Positions 53,376 through 62,710 of a stretch of 64,000 bases of DNA are shown here, piece after piece. The notes below the pieces were generated by a model. It was given only the letters and a program-made list of their open reading frames with translations, did not search any database and had not been told where the DNA came from. This DNA is from JBGCFO01 sp045106955. GTDB taxonomy: Bacteria; Pseudomonadota; Alphaproteobacteria; Rickettsiales; Rickettsiaceae. Within the stretch, counting starts at the first letter, position 1. Each line of letters begins with the position of its first letter. Made by a program: the position numbers and the translations under genes. The DNA lies in NCBI GenBank assembly GCA_045106955.1, contig JBGCFO010000019.1:1-64000 (forward strand), written 5' to 3'.

Positions 53376-56159
53376 ATGATTTTAAATTTAGACACATTGA
53401 TCTTCGTCTCTTTTTTACTAGTTAATTTGATAGTTGGTTTAAGATGCGCAAAAGGCACCGTAGATATCAAGGATTATGCATTAGGAGGAAGAAGCTTTTC
53501 AACTACAGCTTTAGTTACAACTATAGTTGCAACATGGATTAGTGGAAGTGGATTTTTTACTACTATATCTAAAACATACTCTGATGGTTTAGTATATTTA
53601 ATTGCATCATCTAGTATGTCCTTATCATTTGTATTTTCATTGATTTTCTTAGTACCAAGAATGGGAGAGTTTTTAGGAGATTTATCTGTTGCCGAATCTA
53701 TGGGTAAATTATACGGCAAGAATGTAAGAATTATTACTGCTATTTGTGGTTGTATTTGGTCTTCTGGTTTTGTTGCAGTTCAATTTAAAGTATTTGGTTC
53801 TGTGTTTAATTATTTTCTTGGTATCCCAGGAGAATATGCAATATTAATAGCTGGGTTTATTGTAATAATTTATTCGGCATTTGGAGGTATAAGAGCTGTA
53901 ACATATACTGATATAGTTCAATTTATTACTTTTTCTTTCGTTATTCCTCTAGTTGGAATGATAATATGGTATCAATTTAGCACTTCTGATTATAATTATT
54001 CTATACAAGATACTTTAAAAGAGCCAATGTTTGATTATAAATATATTTTCTCTTTTAATAATCCTGGGTTACTAAATTTAATTTTTTTAGCTATTTATTT
54101 TGCGATGCCATCTATGGTCCCAACGTTCTGCCAAAGGATTGCTATGGGTCGTAATATCAATCAAGTAAAAAGGGCATTTACAATATCTGCATTATTATTA
54201 ATTGCTATTAAACTATCAATTGCATGGATTCCTTTCTTGATATACTGTGTTAATCCAAATATAGAGCCAAATAATTTATTGCAGTACATAGTTGATAATT
54301 ATACTTATACTGGTTTAAAGGGTTTGATTATAGTAGGTATTTCTGCAATGGCAATGTCTACAGCAGATTCAGTGTTTAATTCTTCTTCTGTTATGTTTGC
54401 CCATGATCTTTGTAAGCCTAATGGAATTAAATTTGTCGGCGAAGTGTTTTTATCTAGATTATTTGTATTTGCATTGGGATTATTGTCGTTGATACTATCT
54501 ATATTTCAAAATGACCTATTGAGTATAGTAATTACTGCAAGTAGTTTTTATATGCCTATTGTTACTATACCGTTTATATTATCAATTTTTGGATTTCGCA
54601 GTAGCGGCAAATCTGTTTTAATAGGCATGATAGCTGGTTTGATTACAGTTCTGTTGTGTTGGTGGATAAAAATTCCTGTAGATGCAATAATCCCAGGTAT
54701 GTTAGCAAATTGTGCATTTCTCTTTGGAAGTCATTATTTATTAAAACAATCTGGAGGATGGGTTGGAATTAAAGATTCCAAATATTTAGAGATAGCAAGA
54801 TCTGAGCGCAAAAGAAAAAGAAGGGCGTTTCTAGAATCGGTAAAAAAATTCAGTTTTTTGAAGTTTTGTATAAATAATAAACCAGAAGATGATATCACTT
54901 ATGCTGTTTTTGGTGTTTTTTGTTTTTCTTCCACAATTGCTAATATATATTTAAGTCATAATCATCAAGTAACTCAAGATACCGATATTATTTTATATCT
55001 CTATCAAACGATGTTAGTTACATCAACTTTTTTCATGCTTTGGCATTTATGGTCTCCTAGATTAAAACATCCTGCATTCACAGGTTTAGCTTGGCATTTT
55101 GCATTAACATATATATTGGTCTTTTGTAGTAGTTTTTTCTTGATCTTAAGCGGAGCAGGGGAATTTGAATTAATTATATTTACTTTTAATTTAGCTATAT
55201 TATTCATTCTAACACGTTGGCAAATTGCCTGTATCATGATCGCCATTGGCATTGCTGCAGCTAATATATTTTATAGATTTCTTGATATATCTGATATGAT
55301 TCTAATGCTTGGAGATGATGTTTATTTTAATATAATGTATATATTGCTGATAATGAGCACTGCTACATTGACATTCATTAAACCTAAACAAGAAAGATAC
55401 GATCTAAATAAAAAGAAATCTTATTATTTAGATTGCGAAATAAAAGACAGAGAAAGCGAGCTTCGTAAAGCTTTAGAATTGAAAAATGAATTTATTAATG
55501 GAATTGATTTAGAAGCAAATAGTTCAATAACTAAGATTTGCGATATTTCTCAAATGTTAAGTGAAAAATATCATGACATGAGTGAATCTCAGAAGAAATC
55601 AGCTATTAGTAAAATCTCTAAGTATTCTAGAGTGTTAGGCGATGTTGCATCTAATATTACAGATTTATCTTCATTATCCAGTATGAAATTGGATTTTAAC
55701 ATGGAGGTTGTTGATTTAAGTCTTTTAGTAGAAGAAGTTGCTAGCAATACATTGCAGATTTATAAAAACAAAGAAGATCAAATATTTTCGTTGCAGATTC
55801 AAGAAAAAATATTTATCACTTGTGATAAATATTATATATCTAGAACAGTGTCAAATATGATTGCAAATGTCTTGCAAAATTGTGAAACGGGCTCTGTTGA
55901 AGTTATTTTAAGTCAAGAAAATAATCATGTATGTTTTTGCGTTACTGATGATCATGCAAGAGTTTCTGATAGTGAAATCTACGACATATTTGATCCATTT
56001 TCGGTTGATTCTAAGGATAAGTCCGTAGAGCGCTATAAATGCTTAGAATTAATGTTTTGTAAGAAGGTGATATCTTTGCATAAAGGCAGAATTTGGGTTC
56101 AAAATAATGAATCAAATGGATGTAGCTTTTTCTTTACTTTGCCAATTAGTTTTGATTGA
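53376..56159 (+). CDS. Sodium/solute symporter fused to a decayed histidine-kinase domain
   Basis: A 927-residue membrane protein like CbrA-type sensors. Residues about 1-460 are a PutP-type symporter (DYALGGRSFSTTALVTTIVA, GFRSSGKSVLIG). More membrane segments run to about 680, then a linker and a kinase-like region. That region has lost its chemistry. The phosphoacceptor helix reads DLEANSSITKICDI (about 709-722) with no His. The N-box is NMIANVLQNCETG (about 827-839). The G1 box reads DDHARV instead of DxGxG, and the G2 Gly-rich loop is replaced by ERYKCLELMF. The C-terminal strand GRIWVQNNESNGCSFFFTLP keeps the fold. It is likely a sensor or transporter with a pseudo-kinase. ATG 53376 is preferred over TTG 53367. 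Confidence 0.85.
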   Translation: MILNLDTLIFVSFLLVNLIVGLRCAKGTVDIKDYALGGRSFSTTALVTTIVATWISGSGFFTTISKTYSDGLVYLIASSSMSLSFVFSLIFLVPRMGEFLGDLSVAESMGKLYGKNVRIITAICGCIWSSGFVAVQFKVFGSVFNYFLGIPGEYAILIAGFIVIIYSAFGGIRAVTYTDIVQFITFSFVIPLVGMIIWYQFSTSDYNYSIQDTLKEPMFDYKYIFSFNNPGLLNLIFLAIYFAMPSMVPTFCQRIAMGRNINQVKRAFTISALLLIAIKLSIAWIPFLIYCVNPNIEPNNLLQYIVDNYTYTGLKGLIIVGISAMAMSTADSVFNSSSVMFAHDLCKPNGIKFVGEVFLSRLFVFALGLLSLILSIFQNDLLSIVITASSFYMPIVTIPFILSIFGFRSSGKSVLIGMIAGLITVLLCWWIKIPVDAIIPGMLANCAFLFGSHYLLKQSGGWVGIKDSKYLEIARSERKRKRRAFLESVKKFSFLKFCINNKPEDDITYAVFGVFCFSSTIANIYLSHNHQVTQDTDIILYLYQTMLVTSTFFMLWHLWSPRLKHPAFTGLAWHFALTYILVFCSSFFLILSGAGEFELIIFTFNLAILFILTRWQIACIMIAIGIAAANIFYRFLDISDMILMLGDDVYFNIMYILLIMSTATLTFIKPKQERYDLNKKKSYYLDCEIKDRESELRKALELKNEFINGIDLEANSSITKICDISQMLSEKYHDMSESQKKSAISKISKYSRVLGDVASNITDLSSLSSMKLDFNMEVVDLSLLVEEVASNTLQIYKNKEDQIFSLQIQEKIFITCDKYYISRTVSNMIANVLQNCETGSVEVILSQENNHVCFCVTDDHARVSDSEIYDIFDPFSVDSKDKSVERYKCLELMFCKKVISLHKGRIWVQNNESNGCSFFFTLPISFD

Positions 56160-57942
56160 TAAAGTTTATAATATTCATGGCTATTGATTTGCTTATACCT
56201 GGAATATTGCATAGCTCATCTATATTGCTATTACAAAGCGCTTCGTATGAGCCAAAATAGTTCAATAAGATAGATTTACGAGATCTTCCTATGCCGGGGA
56301 TGTTATCTAATTTAGATATGCTAATTGAACGTGAGCGTAATTTTCTATGACTTTTAATGGCAAAATTATGAGCTTCATCTCGCAATATTTGTAGATATTT
56401 CATTTCATCGCTATTGTTATCTAATGTGAACATTTTTTGATTTTGCGTATAAAATCGTTCTAATCCAATATTTCTATTTTCTCCTTTAGACATGCATATA
56501 AATGGAATATTTAACTTATAATGTTGCATTAAATCTAATATAACATTCATATGACCTTTTCCACCATCAATGATCATTAAATCTGGAATAGAGCTAGATC
56601 CATCTAAAAATCTTTTAAATCTTCTTTGTAGAACTGAGCGCATCATCAAATAATCATCGCCAGATTCTATCGATAAATTAAAACGACGATACTCGTTTTT
56701 TTGCAATCCTTTATCGCTAGCTACTATCATAGCTCCAACAGCAAATTTTCCGCTAATATGACTATTATCATATACTTCAATTCTATCAATCTGATTTGGT
56801 AATTTAAATAATGATTTTATTTTTTGTAAGATACTTTGGTTTTTAGTTTGTTTATATAAATGAGCTCGTAATTTCTCTAGGCCATTGTTATATGAGTTAA
56901 TCAATAGAGTGTGATTATTATCATGAGTTGTTATTAGGCATGATTTTTTATATATTTTTTTTAAAGCATCAGTTACTACAGTAATTTGTGAAAATTTATA
57001 ATTAATTATAATTTCATCTGGCAAATTATAATTTGAGTAAAGATTGATAATAAAACGAGCTAATATATCACCTAGATTATCAATTTTATCAATCTCAAAA
57101 AAATAGTAATTATCTCCACAAAATATTCCAAATTGATACATAAATGTTGCTACACAATAAGAAGAGCCTATATTTACTAAGCTAATGCAATGAATATTTT
57201 TGCCTTGATATTTTGAAGCAATTCCTGATTTCAATTGAACATAACTAATAATTTTAATTTTATCTCTAATTTTTGCCGCTTCTTCAAATTTCAATTCTTT
57301 GCTTAATTGTTTCATAATAGTGGTTAGCTCTTCTTGTAAAGCTCCAATTTTACCATTCAAGAAACCCATGACTTGTTGTACTGATTTATTATACATTTCA
57401 TCTGATATCTTTGATACGCAAGGTGCAGAGCATAGGCCAATTTGATATTGCATACATGGGCGTTTTCTATTAGCAAAAAAACTATCACTACAAGAGCGTA
57501 ATTTAAAGATTTTTTGCAGCTCTTTGATTGTAGTATCAAGATATTTAGAGTTAGTAAAAGGACCAAAGAGATGAGAGTTAGTAGTTTTTACTTTACCTCT
57601 ATATTTTAGCAATTGCGGATATTTATGTTTTGTAATTTGAATATAAGGAAAGGATTTATCGTCTTTTAATAATACATTGTATTTTGGCTGGTGTTTTTTA
57701 ATTAACTCAGATTCTAACAAAAGAGCATTTGTTTCTGATTGGGTAAGTAAATATTCTATCTTAGAGATATTTGGAACTAAATATTTCGATTTAATTTGAT
57801 CGTTATTTTTGAAATATTGAGATACACGTTTTTTAAGATTTTTTGCTTTTCCTATATAGATTATATGGTTTTGTTTATTTAAAAACTGATAGACCCCAGG
57901 CTTAGATGGTAAGTTGATAATTAATTCTTCTAAGCCATTCAT
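56146..57942 (-). CDS. uvrC: Excinuclease ABC subunit C
   Basis: Makes both incisions in nucleotide-excision repair. The N-terminal GIY-YIG nuclease is clear (PGVYQFLNKQNHIIYIGKAK). The zinc cysteines follow in CSDSFFANRKRPCMQYQIGLC, the UVR motif in KELKFEEAAKIRDKI, the RNase-H-like 5' nuclease in IEVYDNSHISGKFAVGAMIV and LMIIDGGKGH, and C-terminal helix-hairpin-helix repeats (LDNIPGIGRSRKSILLNYFG). Length 598 is normal. The 3' end overlaps the end of the convergent symporter gene by 14 bases. Confidence 0.97.
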   Translation of the reverse strand: MNGLEELIINLPSKPGVYQFLNKQNHIIYIGKAKNLKKRVSQYFKNNDQIKSKYLVPNISKIEYLLTQSETNALLLESELIKKHQPKYNVLLKDDKSFPYIQITKHKYPQLLKYRGKVKTTNSHLFGPFTNSKYLDTTIKELQKIFKLRSCSDSFFANRKRPCMQYQIGLCSAPCVSKISDEMYNKSVQQVMGFLNGKIGALQEELTTIMKQLSKELKFEEAAKIRDKIKIISYVQLKSGIASKYQGKNIHCISLVNIGSSYCVATFMYQFGIFCGDNYYFFEIDKIDNLGDILARFIINLYSNYNLPDEIIINYKFSQITVVTDALKKIYKKSCLITTHDNNHTLLINSYNNGLEKLRAHLYKQTKNQSILQKIKSLFKLPNQIDRIEVYDNSHISGKFAVGAMIVASDKGLQKNEYRRFNLSIESGDDYLMMRSVLQRRFKRFLDGSSSIPDLMIIDGGKGHMNVILDLMQHYKLNIPFICMSKGENRNIGLERFYTQNQKMFTLDNNSDEMKYLQILRDEAHNFAIKSHRKLRSRSISISKLDNIPGIGRSRKSILLNYFGSYEALCNSNIDELCNIPGISKSIAMNIINFINQN

Positions 57943-57945
57943 GCC

Positions 57946-58221
57946 TCATTTTTGCTTTGTTTTAGTTGGAACAGGATCATAGCCTCCATTAAATAATGGA
58001 TTGCACTTTAAGATTCGTATTACAGATAAATATATACCATACATAATGCCGTGCTTAATGATAGCAAGCTTTGCATACTGAGAGCATGTTGGATAAAAAC
58101 GGCAATTAGATCCAAGGATTGGAGAAATTAGGAATTGATAAATACCAATACTTTGAGCAATAATTTGTATCAAAACTTTTCTAATCTTAGCAATGATCTT
58201 CATTATATCTGTATCTTTCAT
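57946..58221 (-). CDS. yidD: Membrane protein insertion efficiency factor YidD
   Basis: Small membrane-associated protein that helps YidC insert membrane proteins. The 91-residue sequence carries the signature FLISPILGSNCRFYPTCSQYA and a C-terminal CNPLFNGGYDPVP, both diagnostic. The normal place of yidD is between rnpA and yidC, but in this genome it lies 38 kb from rnpA, four bases upstream of uvrC. ATG 58221 gives a slightly extended N-terminus; ATG 58203 is an alternative. Confidence 0.95.
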   Translation of the reverse strand: MKDTDIMKIIAKIRKVLIQIIAQSIGIYQFLISPILGSNCRFYPTCSQYAKLAIIKHGIMYGIYLSVIRILKCNPLFNGGYDPVPTKTKQK

Positions 58222-58250
58222 TGATAAAATAAACCTTATTCTAACATCTA

Positions 58251-58281
58251 TCTTGGTAAATTTCTAGGAACTTTACCAAGA
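58251..58281. repeat. Hairpin 1 of a tandem palindrome pair
   Basis: TCTTGGTAAA (58251-58260) and TTTACCAAGA (58272-58281) form a perfect ten-base stem with an eleven-base loop. It lies in the 104-base gap between the unknown gene and yidD on the minus strand. Confidence 0.8.
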
Positions 58282-58282
58282 G

Positions 58283-58310
58283 GATCTGTATAAATAGACT
58301 TATACAGATC
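58283..58310. repeat. Hairpin 2 of a tandem palindrome pair
   Basis: GATCTGTATAA (58283-58293) and TTATACAGATC (58300-58310) form a perfect eleven-base stem with a six-base loop, one base away from hairpin 1 and 15 bases after the stop of the minus-strand unknown gene. It may act as a terminator, although no T-run follows. Confidence 0.8.
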
Positions 58311-58325
58311 AATCTTGAAGTAATT

Positions 58326-58796
58326 TTAATAATAACTAGGCGTTGTTCCTTCATGATTTATTATTTCAGCGCCAGATAATACAAACTCATCACGCGCAAA
58401 GGTTGAGTCAAGATTATTTTCATCGGTATTTTCAACTACTCTATAATAAGAATCTATGATTAATTCTTTGATACTTTGATTAATTTCATGGACTTCATCA
58501 TCTGCATGCATAATATTCGTGAATATTGTAGGTAGTTCTGTGTCGCTATAATATTTTATAAGCTGTTGGAATAAATAATCTAAATCAATATAATATTGTT
58601 GTTTAATTAACTCAGAATCTTCATTTTCTTTGTTAGGAAAACGGTGCAATATTAAACTCTCATTAATTTTAGTTAAGATTAATTGATCATTATATTCATT
58701 CCATAAATGCAGTGTGTTTCTAACCCATCCACGATCAGGGCAAAATAACTTTGGATTATGACAAGATGGTTTTCCAGTAGAATAATATGATTTCAT
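58326..58796 (-). CDS. Protein of unknown function, family A copy 2
   Basis: A 156-residue soluble protein with no recognised domain. It is a divergent relative of the protein at 9757-10233: the shared region is IFTNIMHADDEVHE followed by QSIKELIIDSYYRVVENTD, and both place an aromatic/Leu-rich LHLW or LDLW element near the N-terminus. The N-terminal part has three Cys (CHNPKLFC and one at the lipid-free start) that the other copy lacks. An AGG ribosome site sits correctly before ATG 58796; ATG 58811 is less likely. The two perfect hairpins follow its stop. Confidence 0.65.
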   Translation of the reverse strand: MKSYYSTGKPSCHNPKLFCPDRGWVRNTLHLWNEYNDQLILTKINESLILHRFPNKENEDSELIKQQYYIDLDYLFQQLIKYYSDTELPTIFTNIMHADDEVHEINQSIKELIIDSYYRVVENTDENNLDSTFARDEFVLSGAEIINHEGTTPSYY

Positions 58797-59043
58797 AATT
58801 TTACCTATCATTTAATATAATCTATAATGTTAATGATAGCATTGCAAAATTTTCTGAACAATAGCAACTTATAAGATTAATATATTTTTAATTTAGGTAT
58901 TGCTTTTTAAAATAAATTATTTCTGTATTTTATATATCATGCAAATCTATTATAAATATTTAATTAATGTATTTTATTCATTAAATGCAGTGTATATTTT
59001 ATAATTGTAATTATATATTGAAATAACTTTAATAAAAAATTCA

Positions 59044-59655
59044 TTGCTAGAGAATCTAGATTTTTTTACATTATTATCATTCATTTTGATAGCATCTTTA
59101 TTATTTATAGGATTGGTTAGATCTTATAGGATTAGTTATATTATTAAGGGTATATTATCATGGATATCTATAGCTATGATATTAATTATATTGTATGCAT
59201 TTAGATCTGAACTCAATTACTTTTACCATAGAACATTAGCGGTATTAATACCATTTTACACTTGGGTGGATAATGATGATAAGCAAACCATCGCTATTGC
59301 AAGGCAAAATGATGGGCATTTTTATATAAATACAGTTGTTAATAATGTGCCGATTAGGTTTATGATTGATACTGGAGCGACTGGTATTGCTTTAACTAAG
59401 CAAGATGCGATTAAGTTAGGTATTAACCTAAAAACATTAGAATACAACAAAGCGCATTCTACAGCTAATGGAATAACTTACAGCGCTAAAGTTACATTAA
59501 AATCGTTACGAATCGAAAATACTGTATTTTCTGATATTAAAGCACATGTTAGTCAAGGTAATCTTGATGTATCTTTACTTGGAATGTCTGTTATTTCAAG
59601 ATTTAAAAGTTTTACGATAGATCAAGATTTATTATACATAACACCAGATTTATAA
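59044..59655 (+). CDS. Membrane-anchored retropepsin-like aspartic protease (APRc-like)
   Basis: A 203-residue protein with two N-terminal membrane segments (about residues 7-23 and 36-53) and a periplasmic or surface retropepsin-type domain. The active-site motif is FMIDTGATGIALT (Asp at about 109). A downstream LDVSLLGMSVISRFKSF block is typical of the bacterial clan AA family (TIGR02281). Rickettsia conorii APRc is a known member with retropepsin-like properties. One motif per chain means it must act as a dimer. The start appears to be TTG 59044, since no ATG precedes the first membrane segment. It converges on clpB with a 15-base gap. Confidence 0.88.
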   Translation: MLENLDFFTLLSFILIASLLFIGLVRSYRISYIIKGILSWISIAMILIILYAFRSELNYFYHRTLAVLIPFYTWVDNDDKQTIAIARQNDGHFYINTVVNNVPIRFMIDTGATGIALTKQDAIKLGINLKTLEYNKAHSTANGITYSAKVTLKSLRIENTVFSDIKAHVSQGNLDVSLLGMSVISRFKSFTIDQDLLYITPDL

Positions 59656-59670
59656 TCATTGTTAATCTTA

Positions 59671-62241
59671 TTATGTTTGAATGTCGATTTGACCTTCTTT
59701 GATAGTGATTTTTGCAGTATCATTGCTAATTATCTTTCCAGATAATATCATCATTGCCAATTTATTCTGGATTTCATTTTGTATTATCCTTTTGAGAGGT
59801 CTTGCACCAAATATATGATCAAAAGATTTATTTACTAGCCAATTTAAGGAATCATCGTCGTATTGTAAATTAATTTTTTGAGATTTAAGATTTTCTGATA
59901 GATTATGCAATTGTATTTTAATTATATCGCGTATGTGAGCTTTTGATAATCTATGAAATAATATAATTTCATCTAATCTGTTTATAAATTCTGGTTTAAA
60001 CGTCTGCTTTACCCTTTCTAATACTTTATCTCTTACTTTGATTGTATCATCTCCCTCTGGTTGTTCTATTAATATTTCTGCGCCGATATTTGACGTAAGA
60101 ACAATCAATGTGTTTTTAAAATCAACGACTCTACCATGACTATCTGTCAATCTTCCTTCATCTAATATTTGCAGCATAATGTTAAATATATCAGGATGAG
60201 CTTTTTCAATTTCATCAAATAAAATAATCTGATATGGTCTACGTCTTACAGATTCTGTTAAAATTCCTCCTTGGTCATAACCAACATATCCCGGAGGTGA
60301 TCCAATCAATCTTGCTATTGAATGTTTTTCCATATATTCAGACATATCCATTCTTAAAATTGAATCGCGACTATCAAATAAAAATTCCGCTAAAGCCTTT
60401 GTTAGTTCTGTTTTACCAACGCCTGTTGGACCTAGAAATAAAAACGATCCTAATGGTCTATTGATATCTTGTATTCCAGCTCTAGATCGTCTAATAGCGT
60501 TGCTAACAGCGCTAATAGCATCAGACTGACCAATAACTGATTGATTTAATTTATCTTCTATTTTAAGTAATTTATCCCTTTCGCTTGATAGCATTTTATC
60601 TATTGGTATACCAGTAATTTTTGATACAACACTTGCAATATCCTTATCTATTACAGCTTGTTGAACCATTTGCGTTTTTGATTCTTCTTCATTTGCTTGA
60701 ACTTTAGCAATTAGTTGAGGCAAAATACCATATTTAATTTCACTAGCTTTTGCTAAATCACCATTGCGCTCAGCTAAATCCAGCTCATGACGAGATTTAT
60801 CAACATCTTCTTTTAGCTTTTGTATGTCTTGCATCTTAGATTTTTCAGCTTGCCATTTACTCGTTAAATCAAATGACTCTGATTCCAGCTTATTTAATTT
60901 TTGCGTTAAATCGTTAACTTTGGCCTTTGCATTATCGTCATTTTCCTTTTTTAATGCCGCAAGCTCTATTTTTATTTGAATAATATTTCTATCTAATTTA
61001 TCCAAAGTCTCTGGTTTGCTTGATATTTCTATTTTTAATTTACTAGCAGCCTCATCCAATAAGTCGATAGCTTTGTCTGGTAATCTTCTATCAGTTAGAT
61101 ATCTGTCAGATAATATCGCGGCTGATTCAATTGCCGTATCTGAAATTTTGATTCCATGATGCATTTCATATCGTTCTTTAAGTCCGCGTAGGATTGATAT
61201 TGTATCTATTACGCTAGGTTCTTTTATATATACAGATTGAAAACGACGAGCCAATGCTGCATCTGATTCAATATATTTACGATATTCATCTAATGTTGTC
61301 GCTCCAATGCAATGAAGCTCTCCTCGAGCAAGCATTGGTTTTAATAAATTTGATGCATCCATTGCTCCATCTGATTTACCAGCGCCAATTAACAAATGTA
61401 ATTCATCAATGAACAAGATAATTTTACCATTAGAATTCTTAATCTCATTTAAAACTGATTTTAATCTTTCCTCAAATTCTCCTCTATATTTTGCTCCAGC
61501 AATTAAAGCCCCCATGTCGAGCTCTATAATTTTAGAATCAAGTAACGTTTCTGGAATGTCTTGTGTAAAAATTCGTTGAGCTAAACCTTCGACAATAGCT
61601 GTTTTACCAACTCCAGGCTCTCCTATTAATACTGGATTATTTTTAGTTCTTCGAGCCAATACTTGCATAGATCTTCTTATTTCTTCATCTCTTCCAATCA
61701 CCGGATCAAGCTTACCTTGCTCTGCTAACTCTGTTACATTTCGTCCGTATTTTTTGAGCGCCTCGTAATTAGTTTCTGCTGATTCGCTGTCGGCTTTAGC
61801 TCCTTTTCTTATCTGATCTATTGCTATTGAGATTTTTTTACTTGTTACACCTAAATTTTTTAAAATTTTTCCAGCAGTTTCGTTATCATAAGTTAAAGCT
61901 TCTAGTAATCTTTCTACAGTAACAAAATTGTCATTATTTTTCTTTGCTAATTCAGAGGATTTTTCAATGGTTTTTAATAATGACGTAGATGCGTATATTT
62001 GAGTGCCTTGAGATACTTGTACTTTTGGAATGCGCGCCAATTCTTCCTTTAATGTTTTTTGCAATATATTTATGTCTGTATTTACTATACTTAACAAGCG
62101 AGATATGACATTTGTTTCATCATCTAAGAGTGAACATAATAGATGTAATGGTAAAATTTGTTGATTATCTTGCTTTGCAGCTATGTTTTGAGAATTGCTG
62201 ATTACAGATTTAGCATTGAGAGTAAATTTATCTAGATTCAT
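59671..62241 (-). CDS. clpB: ATP-dependent disaggregase ClpB
   Basis: Hsp100 hexamer that rescues aggregated proteins with DnaK. The N-terminal double-Clp domain is followed by AAA+ domain 1 (IGEPGVGKTAIVEGLAQRIF) and the coiled-coil M domain (about residues 400-525). AAA+ domain 2 is FLGPTGVGKTELTKALAEF with RIDMSEYMEKHS-like RMDMSEYMEKHS. Length 856 is typical. Heat-shock control would be expected; the short divergent upstream region holds a perfect TTTACAA-C-TTGTAAA palindrome, but I could not fit a clean RpoH promoter. Confidence 0.98.
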   Translation of the reverse strand: MNLDKFTLNAKSVISNSQNIAAKQDNQQILPLHLLCSLLDDETNVISRLLSIVNTDINILQKTLKEELARIPKVQVSQGTQIYASTSLLKTIEKSSELAKKNNDNFVTVERLLEALTYDNETAGKILKNLGVTSKKISIAIDQIRKGAKADSESAETNYEALKKYGRNVTELAEQGKLDPVIGRDEEIRRSMQVLARRTKNNPVLIGEPGVGKTAIVEGLAQRIFTQDIPETLLDSKIIELDMGALIAGAKYRGEFEERLKSVLNEIKNSNGKIILFIDELHLLIGAGKSDGAMDASNLLKPMLARGELHCIGATTLDEYRKYIESDAALARRFQSVYIKEPSVIDTISILRGLKERYEMHHGIKISDTAIESAAILSDRYLTDRRLPDKAIDLLDEAASKLKIEISSKPETLDKLDRNIIQIKIELAALKKENDDNAKAKVNDLTQKLNKLESESFDLTSKWQAEKSKMQDIQKLKEDVDKSRHELDLAERNGDLAKASEIKYGILPQLIAKVQANEEESKTQMVQQAVIDKDIASVVSKITGIPIDKMLSSERDKLLKIEDKLNQSVIGQSDAISAVSNAIRRSRAGIQDINRPLGSFLFLGPTGVGKTELTKALAEFLFDSRDSILRMDMSEYMEKHSIARLIGSPPGYVGYDQGGILTESVRRRPYQIILFDEIEKAHPDIFNIMLQILDEGRLTDSHGRVVDFKNTLIVLTSNIGAEILIEQPEGDDTIKVRDKVLERVKQTFKPEFINRLDEIILFHRLSKAHIRDIIKIQLHNLSENLKSQKINLQYDDDSLNWLVNKSFDHIFGARPLKRIIQNEIQNKLAMMILSGKIISNDTAKITIKEGQIDIQT

Positions 62242-62304
62242 ACAATTTATTTTTATATTATAAACGTTTACCTTATATATTATATGTAATTACTAACAAT
62301 ATTA

Positions 62305-62319
62305 TTTACAACTTGTAAA
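62305..62319. promoter_or_regulatory. Palindrome in the clpB divergent promoter region
   Basis: TTTACAA-C-TTGTAAA, seven-base arms with one central base, halfway between the divergent starts of clpB (62241) and the small gene at 62342. It looks like a dimer-binding operator but could be chance in such AT-rich DNA. Confidence 0.4.
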
Positions 62320-62341
62320 TAGAAATATGTATTTTAATTTT

Positions 62342-62644
62342 ATGATAAAAATTTATGTTGAGAATTTGACAGAAGCTCGTAAACTTTTAAATGATTGTAG
62401 TGATCAAGTAATTATAGTTAATGCAGCTGGTAGCGTTAAATATTATGGAGTTCTGGTAATTGATTATATCTTTTCTCAATTACAAAAAGAGTTTGATAAC
62501 ATACAGCAAATAATTTTAAATGTCCAAGATGATCATGCAGCGCTTTTAACAGCTATAGAACTCAATATGAATTATACTATTGAATATAGCGGCTCTTCAT
62601 TGGAAGCTAAGCGCTTGTTGTTAAAATTTACAGCTGATTCTTAA
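62342..62644 (+). CDS. Conserved-looking small protein of unknown function
   Basis: A 100-residue soluble protein starting MIKIYVENLTEARKLL (ATG 62342; ATG 62327 is an alternative). The pattern of alternating helices and strands (CSDQVIIVNAAGSVKYYGVL, FDNIQQIILNVQDDHAALLT, MNYTIEYSG) suggests a small Rossmann-like or flavodoxin-like alpha/beta fold, without a nucleotide motif. I do not recognise the family. It is divergent from clpB and could share its regulation. Good base composition and balanced residues argue that it is real. Confidence 0.65.
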   Translation: MIKIYVENLTEARKLLNDCSDQVIIVNAAGSVKYYGVLVIDYIFSQLQKEFDNIQQIILNVQDDHAALLTAIELNMNYTIEYSGSSLEAKRLLLKFTADS

Positions 62645-62710
62645 TTATCCTGCATCAATAATATTATCGTATTCATGACCTGTAGATAAACCGTATATAA
62701 TTTTTACTTA

